From Corythucha ciliata (taxonomy: Eukaryota; Arthropoda; Insecta; Hemiptera; Tingidae), in assembly GCA_038030265.1 (NCBI GenBank), contig CM075940.1, positions 2,852,001 through 2,916,000 on the forward strand: DNA of 64,000 bases. Direction: 5' to 3'. Positions 1 through 9,767 of this stretch are shown here, one piece after another. Below the pieces are notes generated by a model. That model did no database searches, had not been told where the DNA came from, and saw only the letters and a list, made by a program, of their open reading frames with translations. Position 1 is the first letter of the stretch, and the number at the start of each line of letters is the position of its first letter. The position numbers and the translations under genes are program-made.

Positions 1-880
1 AAAGAACTAAGAAATTCTTTCACCATCATTACTTCCTCAACCCGGCTAAATTAGAAATATGATCAGGTCCCCAATTATCCGACACATCTGACGAAGAAAT
101 GGTGATATCAGGGCTGATTGTTCCAGACAGCGCACCATGGTTTGGTTGCAGTCCAGACGGCATATTATTCATGGCTATGGCTAACGCTAATGCCCCCCCC
201 CCCAAACCGTTCCAAGTCGTGCCTTGTGCAGCTTGTTGCCACTGACCACCAAACTCCGACCTCCAGTCTTCCCGGCGACTCTCTCTGACGCGCCATGCTG
301 CGGTATCCGCGGCACGGTTGGCGGCCCTGTGTTACGGAGAATTCTCCAAACAAATGGACCTGCTGGGGTATTTGCTTTTACTAGGAAGGTCTAAACTGGT
401 ATTTTCAATTATTATAGTTTGAATTTCTTCACATTTGATGATAATCAACTTTAGTGATAACATTTTAGAAAAGTGTAAGAAAATAGCACGAAAACCCTAA
501 ACGTCCTTCCTTTCCCTACAGGACCATAAAGTGAAATTTAAAAATGCGTCACGATAAAGCGCAAAAAGTTTGTTGGGGTTTTCACTTATTTTTGCTTTTT
601 ACATTTTCTGCACTCAGGTATCCTAGCGTAGTATGTTAGAATGTTTAACGCTCTTACCAGCGTTGTGTGTTGGGCGAGGAATCTGTCTCCTTTCTTCAAC
701 ATTAAGTATGTTTACATTTGTACCAGAGATATTACTTTCCCACGGTATTTCAGGAGTATTTCCTACTACTACCAAGATCTAAATTGGTATTTTCAACTCT
801 TTACAACATCACTTCACATTACAGTACTGAGGAATATTTTGTAATATTCGCTATTTCGTCCATTCCTTTTGACAAGTCCG
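1..880. other. Gene-free stretch with dispersed repeat
   Basis: No convincing coding region is visible. An 11-base C run lies at 193-203. Two pieces (about 355-430 and 750-880) belong to a dispersed family that includes the phrase GGTATTTGCT and an 'accaagatct aaa' block; related copies occur near 12180, 12355-12480 and 26790-26840. The short open frames here overlap repeat sequence and look accidental. Confidence 0.5.
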
Positions 881-884
881 TTTC

Positions 885-1085
885 TAACTTATTGAGGAAG
901 CGTTTACAATCCGATGCTTTTATCATACGCCACTATAGTCGCAGTGTTTTCTAGTAGTTCACGTGATTGCCGCAATGTCTGACGAAATTACCCTAGCGGT
1001 TCGTTTTCTCTCTCCCCCCCCCACCACTTCGAGCTCTGCCGCCAGGAGCGTGATAATGAAAATGAGTCTCTCTGCCTCTCCTGCA
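885..1085 (+). repeat. Dispersed copy of the 16.9-kb upstream block
   Basis: This block aligns by eye with about 16845-17050, including the shared string GATTGCCGCAATGTCTGA and a later shared part reading GAGCTCTGCCGCCAGGAGCG. At 16.9 kb the block lies just upstream of a TATA box and a small gene, but here no gene follows. It is therefore either a promoter-containing duplicate or a piece of a mobile repeat. Confidence 0.65.
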
Positions 1086-1089
1086 TAGA

Positions 1090-1455
1090 AGATAGAAGCA
1101 AAAAAAGGCCCCAAAAGTATCCGTTTTTAAGCATGCCTTCGGGTAAGGCAATTGCTTCAGCGAGCGCGCCCTCAGCCTGTCTCCAGTTCATGGTGATTGG
1201 AATGCGGTTGGTGGTGGATGTGGGTGTTATTTATTTATTTGCACAATCACATCTCTTAACAAACAAGAATTATTTATTTTATTGTTTTATTATTTCAATA
1301 ATAGCGGAATCCAACCCAAGGCTCCATCCAAGCTCATAACGGGAATTTGTAACTAACTGAAGAGGCCGAGGGTGCGCTCGTGGAAGCAATTGCCTTACCT
1401 GAAGGCGTGCTTAAAAAGGAAAATTTTGGGGGCTTTTTTTTGCTTCTATCTCGGA
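1090..1455. repeat. Imperfect inverted repeat (fold-back)
   Basis: The left arm (about 1090-1185) is the reverse complement of the right arm (about 1357-1455), with a loop of about 170 bases. Both arms contain the motif GGTAAGGCAATTGCTTC in opposite orientations. It resembles a small fold-back element; no flanking target duplication was recognised. Confidence 0.7.
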
Positions 1456-1939
1456 AGAAAAAAAGAATAATCCAGAACCAAGCAGGCCATTCGAAAGCTG
1501 ACAAACAGTAAAAGTTTTTAATAATTTTTTACACTTCCTACGAGGGCCATAAGGAAATTGACAGCTGGCTGAAAGACTAGGAGTTTTCTGGAAATCCAAG
1601 AAGTTGGCTGTTCAGCAGCAATTTTAGCACTTAAATATTGATCGATTTAGAGATGAAAATATCCATTCCTACAGAGAATTTAGTGCTCTTTCCAATGGCT
1701 TCTTTTTAATTTCAATGAGACCATTTTTTCATCAGGTACAGACGATTTTCTAAGGAAAGACGTGGGCGCATTAAAAATTAGGAAAACCCCAATTATCTCC
1801 AAAACCATAAGTAAACGGACCATGATGCATAGGGTCATTTTGGTACCAAATGTGACCAAGAATCACCCATTTCATTTATGCCAGACTTTTCCGTTACACC
1901 CTGTATAACTTCGCAAAGCAATGAGACAAACGGTTAATT
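1456..1939. other. No feature seen
   Basis: AT-rich sequence without a convincing gene, repeat or signal. Confidence 0.4.
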
Positions 1940-2345
1940 CGATGGGTCGAATAAGAGAGAAAATTAGTTAAGAAACGCGAATTTGTGGAAAGAATGCACA
2001 AAAAGTGCTAATTCGCAGCTGAAATTGAAGGGAAGAAACGCTGGAATTGAGAAAAATGCCTGAAATTTCGCAAAACTAGTTCTTTCGGCCCAAAATGGAG
2101 AAAAACGCTAATTCTCGGCTAGAATTGTGATTTAGCGCAACTACATGCGGCTTTAAAAATTAAGAAATATCCCTAGTTCACAGCTGACATTGAGACAACG
2201 CAAAACCACGAATTCTTGGGGTAAACTCGGGACTGAAATTAGGAAAAAGCCCTTATTCTAAAACTGAGCTAAAACTGAGAAAAGCGCTAATCCAAGGACA
2301 AAAAAGAGAAAAAAGCGAATTCGCGTCTTAAAAATGAAGAAACAA
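1940..2345 (-). repeat. Degenerate ~29-bp minisatellite
   Basis: The unit is close to GAAAAACGCTAATTCGCGGC followed by TGAAATTGA, repeated with heavy divergence. The same family appears in the opposite orientation at 31780-32570, where the wording is 'gaattagcg cttttt ctcaatttt agc'. No coding potential. Confidence 0.6.
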
Positions 2346-2581
2346 GGTAAAATTCATAGTTACAAGTGCTCCCCTCTTTTCCCTTGCGCTTCATTCTACC
2401 CTCAGATGTCTGTTCACTTTCGTTTCCCTTTTCCCTTTTTTTTTTTTTTACTACCGTCCTTTAACAAATGAAACCCTATTCCAACACCTGATTTTTCGAT
2501 TTTCTCACTTGAGTTTCATTGCCAGACGCGGACGGCTGTATTAGAAAATTTTTCTTCTTTTCCCTTTTTTCTCGTTCACTG

Positions 2582-2644
2582 GTAAGTTTCCTGTCCCTAA
2601 TGATTCCTATGACTCTTTTCTTAGTTCTCCCATTCCTTTCCTAG
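2582..2644 (+). promoter_or_regulatory. Candidate 5'UTR intron
   Basis: GTAAGT at 2582 follows a G, a CCTAATG branch-like site lies at 2596-2602, and a pyrimidine-rich stretch ends in CTAG at 2641-2644, nine bases before the ATG at 2654. An alternative acceptor TTAG ends at 2624. The 63-nt length suits small arthropod introns and matches the candidate introns of the 17-kb and 23-kb genes. Not proven without RNA. Confidence 0.45.
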
Positions 2645-2653
2645 AAACTTGAC

Positions 2654-3046
2654 ATGGCTTTTCCGTCCATGCCGGAAGATCGGCGGTGGGTGTTGTTTGC
2701 GAACGACCTCGAGCGCGGGGAGTCCCTCATCCGTAGTCTGCGGCACCTAACAGCTACTCAGGGGAATCCAAGCCTCGAGAACCTTTATTTGGAACTTGAC
2801 CGTTGGTTGTTGACTAACCTTAACCACCTCAGAAATCTTCGCCCGTCGGCGACTTCTGAAGAGCAAGATTCTCCTCCGTCTCTTCTTTCACCGATCTCCG
2901 TCCTATCCACGGGGTCACACCGTTCCCCTCGACCTTCTGGGTCCAACGGGGGTGATCGATCTTCCCAGAAACGAGCACGACGGGACGTGGAATGTCGCAC
3001 TTGCGGGAAGACGGGGCCGGGGCGGTCCTCCTCCCTTTTAGACTGA
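2654..3046 (+). CDS. Unrecognised 130-aa protein, basic C-terminal part
   Basis: I do not recognise this protein. The ATG at 2654 follows a candidate 5'UTR intron. The first 65 residues read as amphipathic helices (an ERGESLIRSLRHL stretch and a NLYLELDRWLLTNLNHL stretch). Residues 66-105 are Ser/Pro-rich and low complexity. Then come a basic cluster, QKRARRD, that could be a nuclear localisation signal, and a CRTCGKTG half zinc-binding motif shortly before the stop. The frame is more GC-rich than its surroundings and codon use looks genuine. The truncated Cys motif suggests the protein may once have continued, or may be spliced onward. A Ty3 element is inserted 63 bp past the stop. It could be a host gene or an orphan gene from a mobile element. 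Confidence 0.45.
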   Translation: MAFPSMPEDRRWVLFANDLERGESLIRSLRHLTATQGNPSLENLYLELDRWLLTNLNHLRNLRPSATSEEQDSPPSLLSPISVLSTGSHRSPRPSGSNGGDRSSQKRARRDVECRTCGKTGPGRSSSLLD

Positions 3047-3113
3047 AGGGCCTCCTAAAGATTTACGCCCCGGGCCCCGATAGAGGTTGTTCCGCCACCG
3101 TGCGTGTGATGTC

Positions 3114-3244
3114 TGTTGTAAATTAACGCCCGTTTGATTCGGGATTAGTAGGCTTTATTCAACGAAAAGAACACATAAAAAATAAAAGATGGAATGAACA
3201 TATGAGAAGGAGAAGGGGTAAAAAATGAGAAGTGTTATATTACA
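3114..3244 (-). repeat. 3' LTR of the Ty3/gypsy element
   Basis: A 131-bp copy of the 5' LTR with one visible difference. It is preceded on the element strand by the purine run at 3245-3254, which starts one base after the integrase stop codon, so the element has essentially no 3' untranslated spacer. Confidence 0.9.
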
Positions 3245-3254
3245 TTTACCCCCT
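3245..3254 (-). promoter_or_regulatory. Polypurine tract (plus-strand DNA primer)
   Basis: AGGGGGTAAA on the element strand, directly adjacent to the 3' LTR. This is the expected site of plus-strand priming in LTR retrotransposons. The integrase stop codon (3256-3258) ends one base upstream. Confidence 0.8.
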
Positions 3255-3255
3255 G

Positions 3256-4316
3256 TTAATTAAGGTCGTAATCTGATAGATAGTTCGGGACCCGGCGAAC
3301 TCTATTACTCCGCTTGGGCTCGTTGGCTACTCTTGCATCAACGCCAACAACATTTCGTTCTTCGATGTCTATCGTCTCATTTGCGGTGTCTCGATTTTCG
3401 TAATTTTGACTGTGATTTTCGGATTGGTCGTCTACTACATCAATGTCTTCGTCTTCCATTCTTCCTTCTTTGTTATTTTCTTGAATTTCTGTTTCGACGC
3501 GTTCTCCGCTAGGAGCGAGATGTTTAGTGGAAACTGTTGTTTCGCGTCCGTCGGGCGTTCTTATGTGAGCGTACTGGGGATTTGCTTCTAATAGCTCGAC
3601 TTCTTCCACGATCGGATCGTATTTACTTCGTCTGACTTGTCTTCTCATCAGGACCTTTCCTGGTTCAAGTAACCAGGAAGGTAATGAACTTCCGTGGAAG
3701 GATCTTCGCGAATGGAAAAACATTCTTTCGTGTGGAGTCTCGTTGGTAGCGGTGCATAGCAGTGAACGCACCGAATGTAAGGCTTCTTGTAGGACTTCCT
3801 CCCATTTATCTTGAGTCAAACGATGATTTGTCAATGCCAGCTGAATGGTTTTCCATATTATGCCGTTATATCTTTCAACTTGTCCGTTTCCTTCCGGATT
3901 ATACGGAGTAGTGCGACTTGTAGCTATTCCCAAGCTGTGAAGGAAAGTCTTAACTTCGTTTGACATGAACGATGCTCCTCTATCGGAATGTATATAGGAC
4001 GACATGCCGAATACTGAAAATAGTTGTTTCAGGTGTAGAATCACCGTTTTCGAGGAGACGTCAACGCTCGGAAAGGCAAAGGGAAATCGAGAGTACTCGT
4101 CGACGATTGTCAGCAAGTAGCGCTTTGTATTTGTCGATGGCAATGGTCCTTTAAAATCAATGTTCAGTCGCTCGAACGGTTTTGTAGCTTTGATCAGATG
4201 GATGTTAGGTTTCCTGTAAAAGTTAGGCTTCAATTCAGCACAAACTTTACAGCTCGTCACGACTCTTTTGACATCGTCAAAGGCGAACGGTAAATTCATT
4301 ATTCGGACCAATGGAA
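3256..4316 (-). CDS. Integrase part of the Ty3/gypsy polyprotein, in the -1 frame
   Basis: This frame carries the Cys pair of the HHCC zinc domain (SCKVCAEL) and a full DDE core. Counting from the frame opening at 4389, the acidic residues are D78 (NIDFKGP), D136 (HSDRGASF) and E172 (NGQVERYNG); the D-35-E spacing is intact. The C-terminal 200 residues are acidic and low complexity. It catalyses strand transfer of the element into host DNA. The upstream frame stops 17 nt after the point where homology moves to this frame. So this copy needs either a -1 frameshift during translation or is inactivated by a one-base deletion. There is no convincing independent start codon. Confidence 0.85.
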
Positions 4317-6845
4317 CATCCTTGTAATTCCCGGGTGGCACAAAGAGGAGTGTAGCTCGCTGAGATTTGTCCTGGGATTCAAGGAACAACAGACTCTAGA
4401 CAGTGCGTCGGCAGCTATGTTTTCTCTTCCAGGTCTGTAAATTATGTCGAAGGAGTAGGCAGAAAGTTCCAATCTCCACCTCATGATTTTATCGTTTTTA
4501 ATTTTTCCAGAGTGCTTCGTGTTGAACATGAAAGAGACACTCTGTTGGTCGGTTATTATTTTGAAACTCTTTCCTATGAGTAAATGACGCCACTTTCTGA
4601 TTGATTCTACGATAGCGTAGGCTTCTTTTTCGATTATTGAGTGGCCCTTTTCCGATTTTGAAAGTGTTCTAGTAAAGAAGGCGACAGGCCTTTCTGACTT
4701 TCTGAGTGTTGCAGAAATGGCGTAATCTGATGCGTCCGTTTCAATTGTGAATGGAGCTTGGCTATCAATCGGTGCCATGGCTGCCTTAGTGATGTCCTTC
4801 TTCAAATTTTCAAAACAAGTTATTGCTTCAGAAGCTAGGGGAAATTCTTTCACTTGCACAAGTGGACGAATTTTCTCGGAAAATTTGTGTATCCATTTCG
4901 AATAGTGCGAGAATAGTCCTAAAACTTTCTGAAGTGAAGTCGAATCAGCAGGAGGTGGGAGATCAAGTAGCGGCTTTAGTCGGTCAGGGTCTGGTTTTAC
5001 TTTTCCATCTTCGATTAAGTATCCCAGAAGTCGTATTGATCTCACGTTAAAAACGCTTTTATCTAAATTGAGTGTCAGTTTGTACTTTTTCGCGGCGGCC
5101 AAAAACCGATCAAGATTTTTTGAGTGCTCCGCTTCGTCCTTCCCTACAACTTTGACATCGTCAAGATACGCTACCGTTCCATTGAGATTTTCGTTTTTGA
5201 TAATGGCGTCCATGAATCTCTGGAAGCAAGGTACGCCGTTAGTCACGCCGAACGGGAGACGGTTAAAATGGAAAAGACGGCCGTTAGACTCAAAGGCCGT
5301 GTATTTCTTTTCGTTTTCAGGAATCAGGACTTGATGATACGCGCTTCGTAGATCAATTTGAGAAAAAATCTTGTTTTTGGCTACGAAGTCGATGATGTTG
5401 TCTGTCCGAGGAATTGGATAGGCGTCTAAAGGAGTGTACTTGTTGATAGTTCGAGAATAATCTATAACCATGCGCTTTTTATGGTTTTCGTTTTTCACAA
5501 CAAACGCTTGTGCCCTCCATGGCGAGTTACTTTCTTCAATGATTTTATTTTGTAGTAGCTTCTCGATTTCTTCTCGGATGAATTTTTCATCTTGTTCTGA
5601 TTGTCTGCGTGACTTGACTGCTATCGGCTTGCATTTAGGTGGCAGGTTCGGAAATATTGATATTGGTTCGACGTTTGCTGCTTGTAGATTGTTGCAAATC
5701 TGAAGAGTCGGTAGATTTCCGCCGAAAGTCATTTCAACGGATTGGTGAGAATTCATTATGTCATGTCCAATTATGACATCTGTGCAGAGATTATTCAAGA
5801 CGTACAGTTTAGTATCGTAATTGTTTTGTCCGATTTTTAGATTTATGTCGCACTGTCCTCTTATATCGGTGAAGAATGACTGAGATGCCATCGCGATACG
5901 GCCCGAAGATTGTTTTGTTGGAATGGAATGTTTTCGAACGAAGGACTGGTCTATGAAGCTGAGACTGCTTCCCGTGTCAATGAGTGCTTTGGCTTTTAAT
6001 GTGTTGAGTTCTACCTCCACTAGTGCTTTTGCAAGGTTGCATGAAAATCCTTCCGTTTTTATTGACGCAGAAGAACCCTTCATTTTGTTTTTCGACAGGC
6101 ATACTTTTTCGTAATGCCCCTTTTTTGAACAATACTTGCAAATTGCGTTCGTAGCTGGACATAGGCTTCTAGTGTGTCGTTTACCTCCACAGAAGTAACA
6201 TTTGTTGTTTGTTGACATGTTTGCTAAGGTTGAGTCTTCAGTGAGGTCTTCTTCAACGATACCAGATTTCGTGGCGTTCAGCATTTGCACTTCGAGGTGA
6301 CCGTAGGAAGTCGATTGTTGTTGGGCCATGTCTAAAGCTCGGGCTTGATCGAATGCTTGATCTAGTGATAGCGTCAAATTTTCAAGAAGTCGTTGTCTAA
6401 TCTGAGAGCTTCTTAAACCACCAATAAATGCGTCTCGAATACAATCATTTTTGTTTTGATCGGCTGTTACTTGTTTGAAATTACAGTCTTTAGCAAGTTC
6501 TTTGAGTATTTGTAAAAAATCATCAATTGTTTCGCATTCTTTTTGTTTTCTAGAGGCTAAACAGTGTCGAGAATATACTTCGTTTTTAGGCTTGATGTAG
6601 ACACCTTCCAACACCTTCATGGCAGAGTCGTATGTGTCACATTCGGATATCAAAGTGTAGATTCTCGGAGCAACGTGATTTATAAGTAACCGAAGTTTTG
6701 TCTTGTCATGCAAGCCTGCATTAATTTCTAAAAAGTTTTCGAATGTAATCCTCCAGTGTAGCCATTCTTGGGATGCATATTTTGATGAAGCTTCAATTTC
6801 GAGTCGATCAGGTTTAAGATATTTTTCCATGTTGCTTTCGGACAT
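4299..6845 (-). CDS. Gag-Pol polyprotein of Ty3/gypsy element (Gag, protease, RT, RNase H)
   Basis: This 848-residue frame fuses Gag and Pol. Residues 1-210 are Gag-like helices. Two CCHC zinc knuckles follow (216-229 and 236-249). The aspartic protease motif DTGS is at 290-293. Reverse transcriptase spans about 400-615, with IDLR at 497-500 and the catalytic YLDD at 560-563. RNase H spans about 695-815, with TDAS at 703-706 and TDQ at 765-767. The start of the integrase zinc domain follows (H832 and H837), and the frame stops at 4299, inside that domain. The ATG at 6845 overlaps the self-priming arm. Product role: assembly of particles and copying of the element RNA. A single polyprotein without a gag-pol shift is as in Tf1-type elements. 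Confidence 0.92.
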   Translation of the reverse strand: MSESNMEKYLKPDRLEIEASSKYASQEWLHWRITFENFLEINAGLHDKTKLRLLINHVAPRIYTLISECDTYDSAMKVLEGVYIKPKNEVYSRHCLASRKQKECETIDDFLQILKELAKDCNFKQVTADQNKNDCIRDAFIGGLRSSQIRQRLLENLTLSLDQAFDQARALDMAQQQSTSYGHLEVQMLNATKSGIVEEDLTEDSTLANMSTNNKCYFCGGKRHTRSLCPATNAICKYCSKKGHYEKVCLSKNKMKGSSASIKTEGFSCNLAKALVEVELNTLKAKALIDTGSSLSFIDQSFVRKHSIPTKQSSGRIAMASQSFFTDIRGQCDINLKIGQNNYDTKLYVLNNLCTDVIIGHDIMNSHQSVEMTFGGNLPTLQICNNLQAANVEPISIFPNLPPKCKPIAVKSRRQSEQDEKFIREEIEKLLQNKIIEESNSPWRAQAFVVKNENHKKRMVIDYSRTINKYTPLDAYPIPRTDNIIDFVAKNKIFSQIDLRSAYHQVLIPENEKKYTAFESNGRLFHFNRLPFGVTNGVPCFQRFMDAIIKNENLNGTVAYLDDVKVVGKDEAEHSKNLDRFLAAAKKYKLTLNLDKSVFNVRSIRLLGYLIEDGKVKPDPDRLKPLLDLPPPADSTSLQKVLGLFSHYSKWIHKFSEKIRPLVQVKEFPLASEAITCFENLKKDITKAAMAPIDSQAPFTIETDASDYAISATLRKSERPVAFFTRTLSKSEKGHSIIEKEAYAIVESIRKWRHLLIGKSFKIITDQQSVSFMFNTKHSGKIKNDKIMRWRLELSAYSFDIIYRPGRENIAADALSRVCCSLNPRTNLSELHSSLCHPGITRMFHWSE

Positions 6846-6919
6846 CTTTTCGTTGAATAAATTGTTGTAAATTAACGCCCGTTTGATTCGGGATTAGTAG
6901 GCTTTATTCAACGAAAAGA
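6845..6919 (-). promoter_or_regulatory. Putative self-priming hairpin replacing a tRNA primer site
   Basis: The 17 bases following the 5' LTR after one spacer base (6845-6861) are an exact reverse complement of 6903-6919 inside the LTR; the loop is 41 nt. The element strand just after the LTR reads TTTATTCAACGAAAAGA. In the fission-yeast element Tf1 and relatives, the first bases of the RNA anneal to such a site and prime reverse transcription. The start codon of the polyprotein overlaps the last base of the arm at 6845. Mechanism is inferred; the palindrome is seen directly. Confidence 0.75.
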
Positions 6920-6993
6920 ACACATAAAAAATAAAAGATGGAATGAACATATGAGAAGGAGAAGGGGTACAAAATGAGAAGTGTTATATTACA
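6863..6993 (-). repeat. 5' LTR of the Ty3/gypsy element
   Basis: Read on the minus strand it starts TGTAATATAACACTTC and ends TTAATTTACAACA. It should carry promoter and transcription start. The stretch at 6903-6919 pairs with the leader at 6845-6861 and may be the RNA 5' end. It differs from the 3' LTR by one base (a C versus A in the 'gaaggggta.aaaatg' context on the plus strand). Confidence 0.9.
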
Positions 6994-6998
6994 ATGTC

Positions 6999-9150
6999 CG
7001 ACTAATGAAAGTGGCGGCAGTGACGTGTTGTGTGCGCCTGGTTCCACTAATGAAAGTGGCGGCGATGGTGTGTGGTGTGTCTGCGGGAAATACTCGAGAC
7101 TTCGCACACTGGTCTCGCACAAGAGAGAGAAAAAAAAACGCACAAGAAGAAAACGCACAATTTGCGACAATTCACCCCACGAATCACTCCCTGCCCTTCG
7201 AGTGAACAAAATTCACAAGACTTATTCAACAACAGAAAGCAAGTTACAGAGAAATGACCACAAGACCACAAGTGAGAAGTCCAAACCTAGTACAAAAAGA
7301 AGTAACTTCCTCGGGCTTTGTCCCGTGTTTTTATACGACAGGTTTTTCCTCCATTCGTGAGCCTTTCTCCCTTCCTCTCCCGTTACCAGCGTTACATTTA
7401 ATAATAATGCTTCGCATCTCATTTGAACTGTGAAGGCAAGAAAAAAGAAAAATGAAGCCCAAAACTGGACCGCCTTGTTACATATACTTCAATAATTCGC
7501 AATTAAATCATTGCTATTATTGCCAGTTCATGGATAAAACTAGGCAAGTTATGAGCAACGCAAGAAGGCCATAGTATCACGATCAAGTGCAACTCACATT
7601 GGCCATTACAAACGTACCCCGAGCCCTGGCTTATTCTTCACGGGAGGATGACGTCCGTGACGTAGAGGTGAAAGTTATCCAACTAGGGTGGGGTATATGA
7701 CGAAGGGATAGCGTGGGGTTATATGACGAATTCATTATTGAATTAAGTCGAAGCTAGTTCCTTTTTGTGAGTGTGGAAAATTATCAAACTAATAATTGTG
7801 GGTCTTGACTGAAATGGAGGCATTGAATAATATTTTTATTGTAGAAGTAGTATAGCATTAAACGTATTGAATGGAAAATGGGAGACAGACAATTTGATTT
7901 ACGATCAAAAGTTTTCTTGTCGTTTGAATGCTAACTTGTGACGGCTTCCAACAAAGGTGTCACGGACTCTTTCGTCGGGTAGTTACTAGGGTTCTTCCGA
8001 GGCCGGAAAGAGTGTTGACGAAGGGAGTAAACAAAAATATTCCGGGACTACGGCTATAAAACCAAGGAAACAAACTTATATTCTCAAAATCTTACAATTA
8101 GGAACAAACATAACTGGATAAAATTTAGCCTACCAAGTAAGAAAAGCGTGAAATAAAAGGGTTATGAGTCTTATGTCTAACTATCAGCTATGGCAAAGGT
8201 AAACTATAACTATCGGTAGGAAGTATGCACTAAGTTCTATCCTAGACAAGGGGGGGGGGGCGTTCTTATGCTTATAATTACTCCGAAGTATAAATCGGTA
8301 CTTCAGCAAAACTTTAAAGTCAAAAATACTTTTGATAAAAGCGACGCGAGTATAAGGTATAAATCTTATCTGGTTTGTTCTCGGTGGACGATGTTCCTCG
8401 GAATGGAGGCACCTCCTAGATTCAGACAGGATCTACAACCGCCAACGGTATAGGAGCTGGTCCCAGATTAAACCTCGCTGCCACACAGTGCCTTTTGGGA
8501 ATTTAATTTTATTATTTCTTTTGTCCAATTACATCCCAGACGAGACAGGGTGTACACTTTTCGGTTAAAGGAATTATTACTCACCCAAAAGGGCGCGATA
8601 ATCGTCAGGAAGGAAATATAATTTAATCTTTAAATTAAACGCTGGAGCTCAGGCGAGATCCGCAGCTTCCACTCGAGCCCTCTTTACTATCGCTACGGCG
8701 AAACAATCGTACTCGACAAGAGTCAAAACGATAAAATATTTAACAACTTGATTCTCTGTTCTAACTGAGGGAAGAGGAAGACGGACGGTAAATTAATTTA
8801 GAAAAAGATAAGCCAGTAGGTACGAAGTACCAATTAATGTAAAATAAAACACCACTGTTTCATTAAAATTAATGTTTTTCTTTATATGTATATAAGTTAC
8901 GTATGTTAAAATCATTGATCTAGCGTTATTAAATAGCAAAGTAAGATAGATTTAATTCTAGAATTAAGTGGGGGAAAGGAAAGCTGTGAGAAAAGAAAAC
9001 GATGGGAAATCAGTCTTGGGCAGACATCTAAGCGTACCACTTCGTATTTTAATCGGGTTTTTCTGTAATTAAAGTGAAAAGTATTCTTTGTGAAATAAAG
9101 TTTTTTTTTTAAAAAAACTAAATTTTCCGGAGTTATCACTTATCTTATGT
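6999..9150. other. Gene-free flank with a 47-bp direct duplication
   Basis: Just right of the Ty3 element the phrase ACTAATGAAAGTGGCGGC occurs at 7001-7018 and 7048-7065 (47-bp period). An 11-base G run lies at 8250-8260. The rest (7070-9150) shows no convincing gene. The open frames on both strands at 7000-7400 overlap each other and a purine-rich stretch and look accidental. Confidence 0.45.
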
Positions 9151-9158
9151 ATATACAG

Positions 9159-9767
9159 GGTGTACAAAAAGCGACTGGACAGAGAAAAACCAGTGAAGGG
9201 GCAACTAATTTCTGATCGAAATGACTATTTGCACTTTTCCGAAATTCCGCTTTGTTTCCGAGATATCCGCCATTTTCTGATTTTTTCAGAAACAGCTTAT
9301 TGCACACGCAGTAATTGTTGCAATAGAAAGAATGATGAGCCCATTGGAAAGAGCACAAAATTTTCCATTTAAAGAGCCTTTTTAAATCCAGGTCAGACAA
9401 CATCTACTACGTTTTGAATCAGCTTATTGGCGTAAAAACGTAATTTTCTGGCTACATCACCAAAGCACCAATACTTCCGGAATTAAGTTTCCTCGCTAAT
9501 AAGCTGATTCAAAACGTAGTAGTTATCGTCTGATCTGGATAGAAATAGGCTCTTTAAATAGAAAATTTTGTGCTCTTTCAAATGGGCTCATCATTCTTGC
9601 CATTGCAACAATAACTGCGCGTGCAATAAGCGGTTTCTGAAAAAATCAGAAAATGGCGGATATCTCGGAAACAAAGCAGAATTTCGGAAAAGTGCAAATA
9701 GTCATTTCGATCAGAAATGAGTTACCCCTTCACTGGTTTTTCTCTGTCCAGTCGCTTTTTGCACACC
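9159..9767. mobile_element. Fold-back (MITE-like) element with ~270-bp arms
   Basis: The left arm (9159-9430) and right arm (9497-9767) are near-perfect reverse complements around a loop of about 65 bp. The termini read GGTGTACAAAAAGCGACTGG on the left and the complement of GGTGTGCAAAAAGCGACTGG on the right. TA-rich flanks on both sides (tgtatatacag, accatatatata) suggest a TA target. No transposase is encoded, so mobilisation would be in trans. Confidence 0.85.

Larger units (their letters stand above)
3114..6993 (-). mobile_element. Complete Ty3/gypsy LTR retrotransposon (Mag-like, self-priming type)
   Basis: The element is 3880 bp, bounded by 131-bp LTRs and a perfect 5-bp target duplication ATGTC (3109-3113 and 6994-6998). 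It lies on the minus strand: the 5' LTR is at 6863-6993 and the 3' LTR at 3114-3244. LTRs begin TG and end CA and differ at only one position I can see, so insertion is recent. The polypurine tract AGGGGGTAAA abuts the 3' LTR. Gag and Pol share one long frame (4299-6845); integrase continues in a shifted frame (3256 to about 4316). Very short LTRs and two zinc knuckles in Gag resemble the Mag group of Ty3/gypsy elements. No tRNA-type primer site follows the 5' LTR; a self-complementary one does. Confidence 0.93.
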
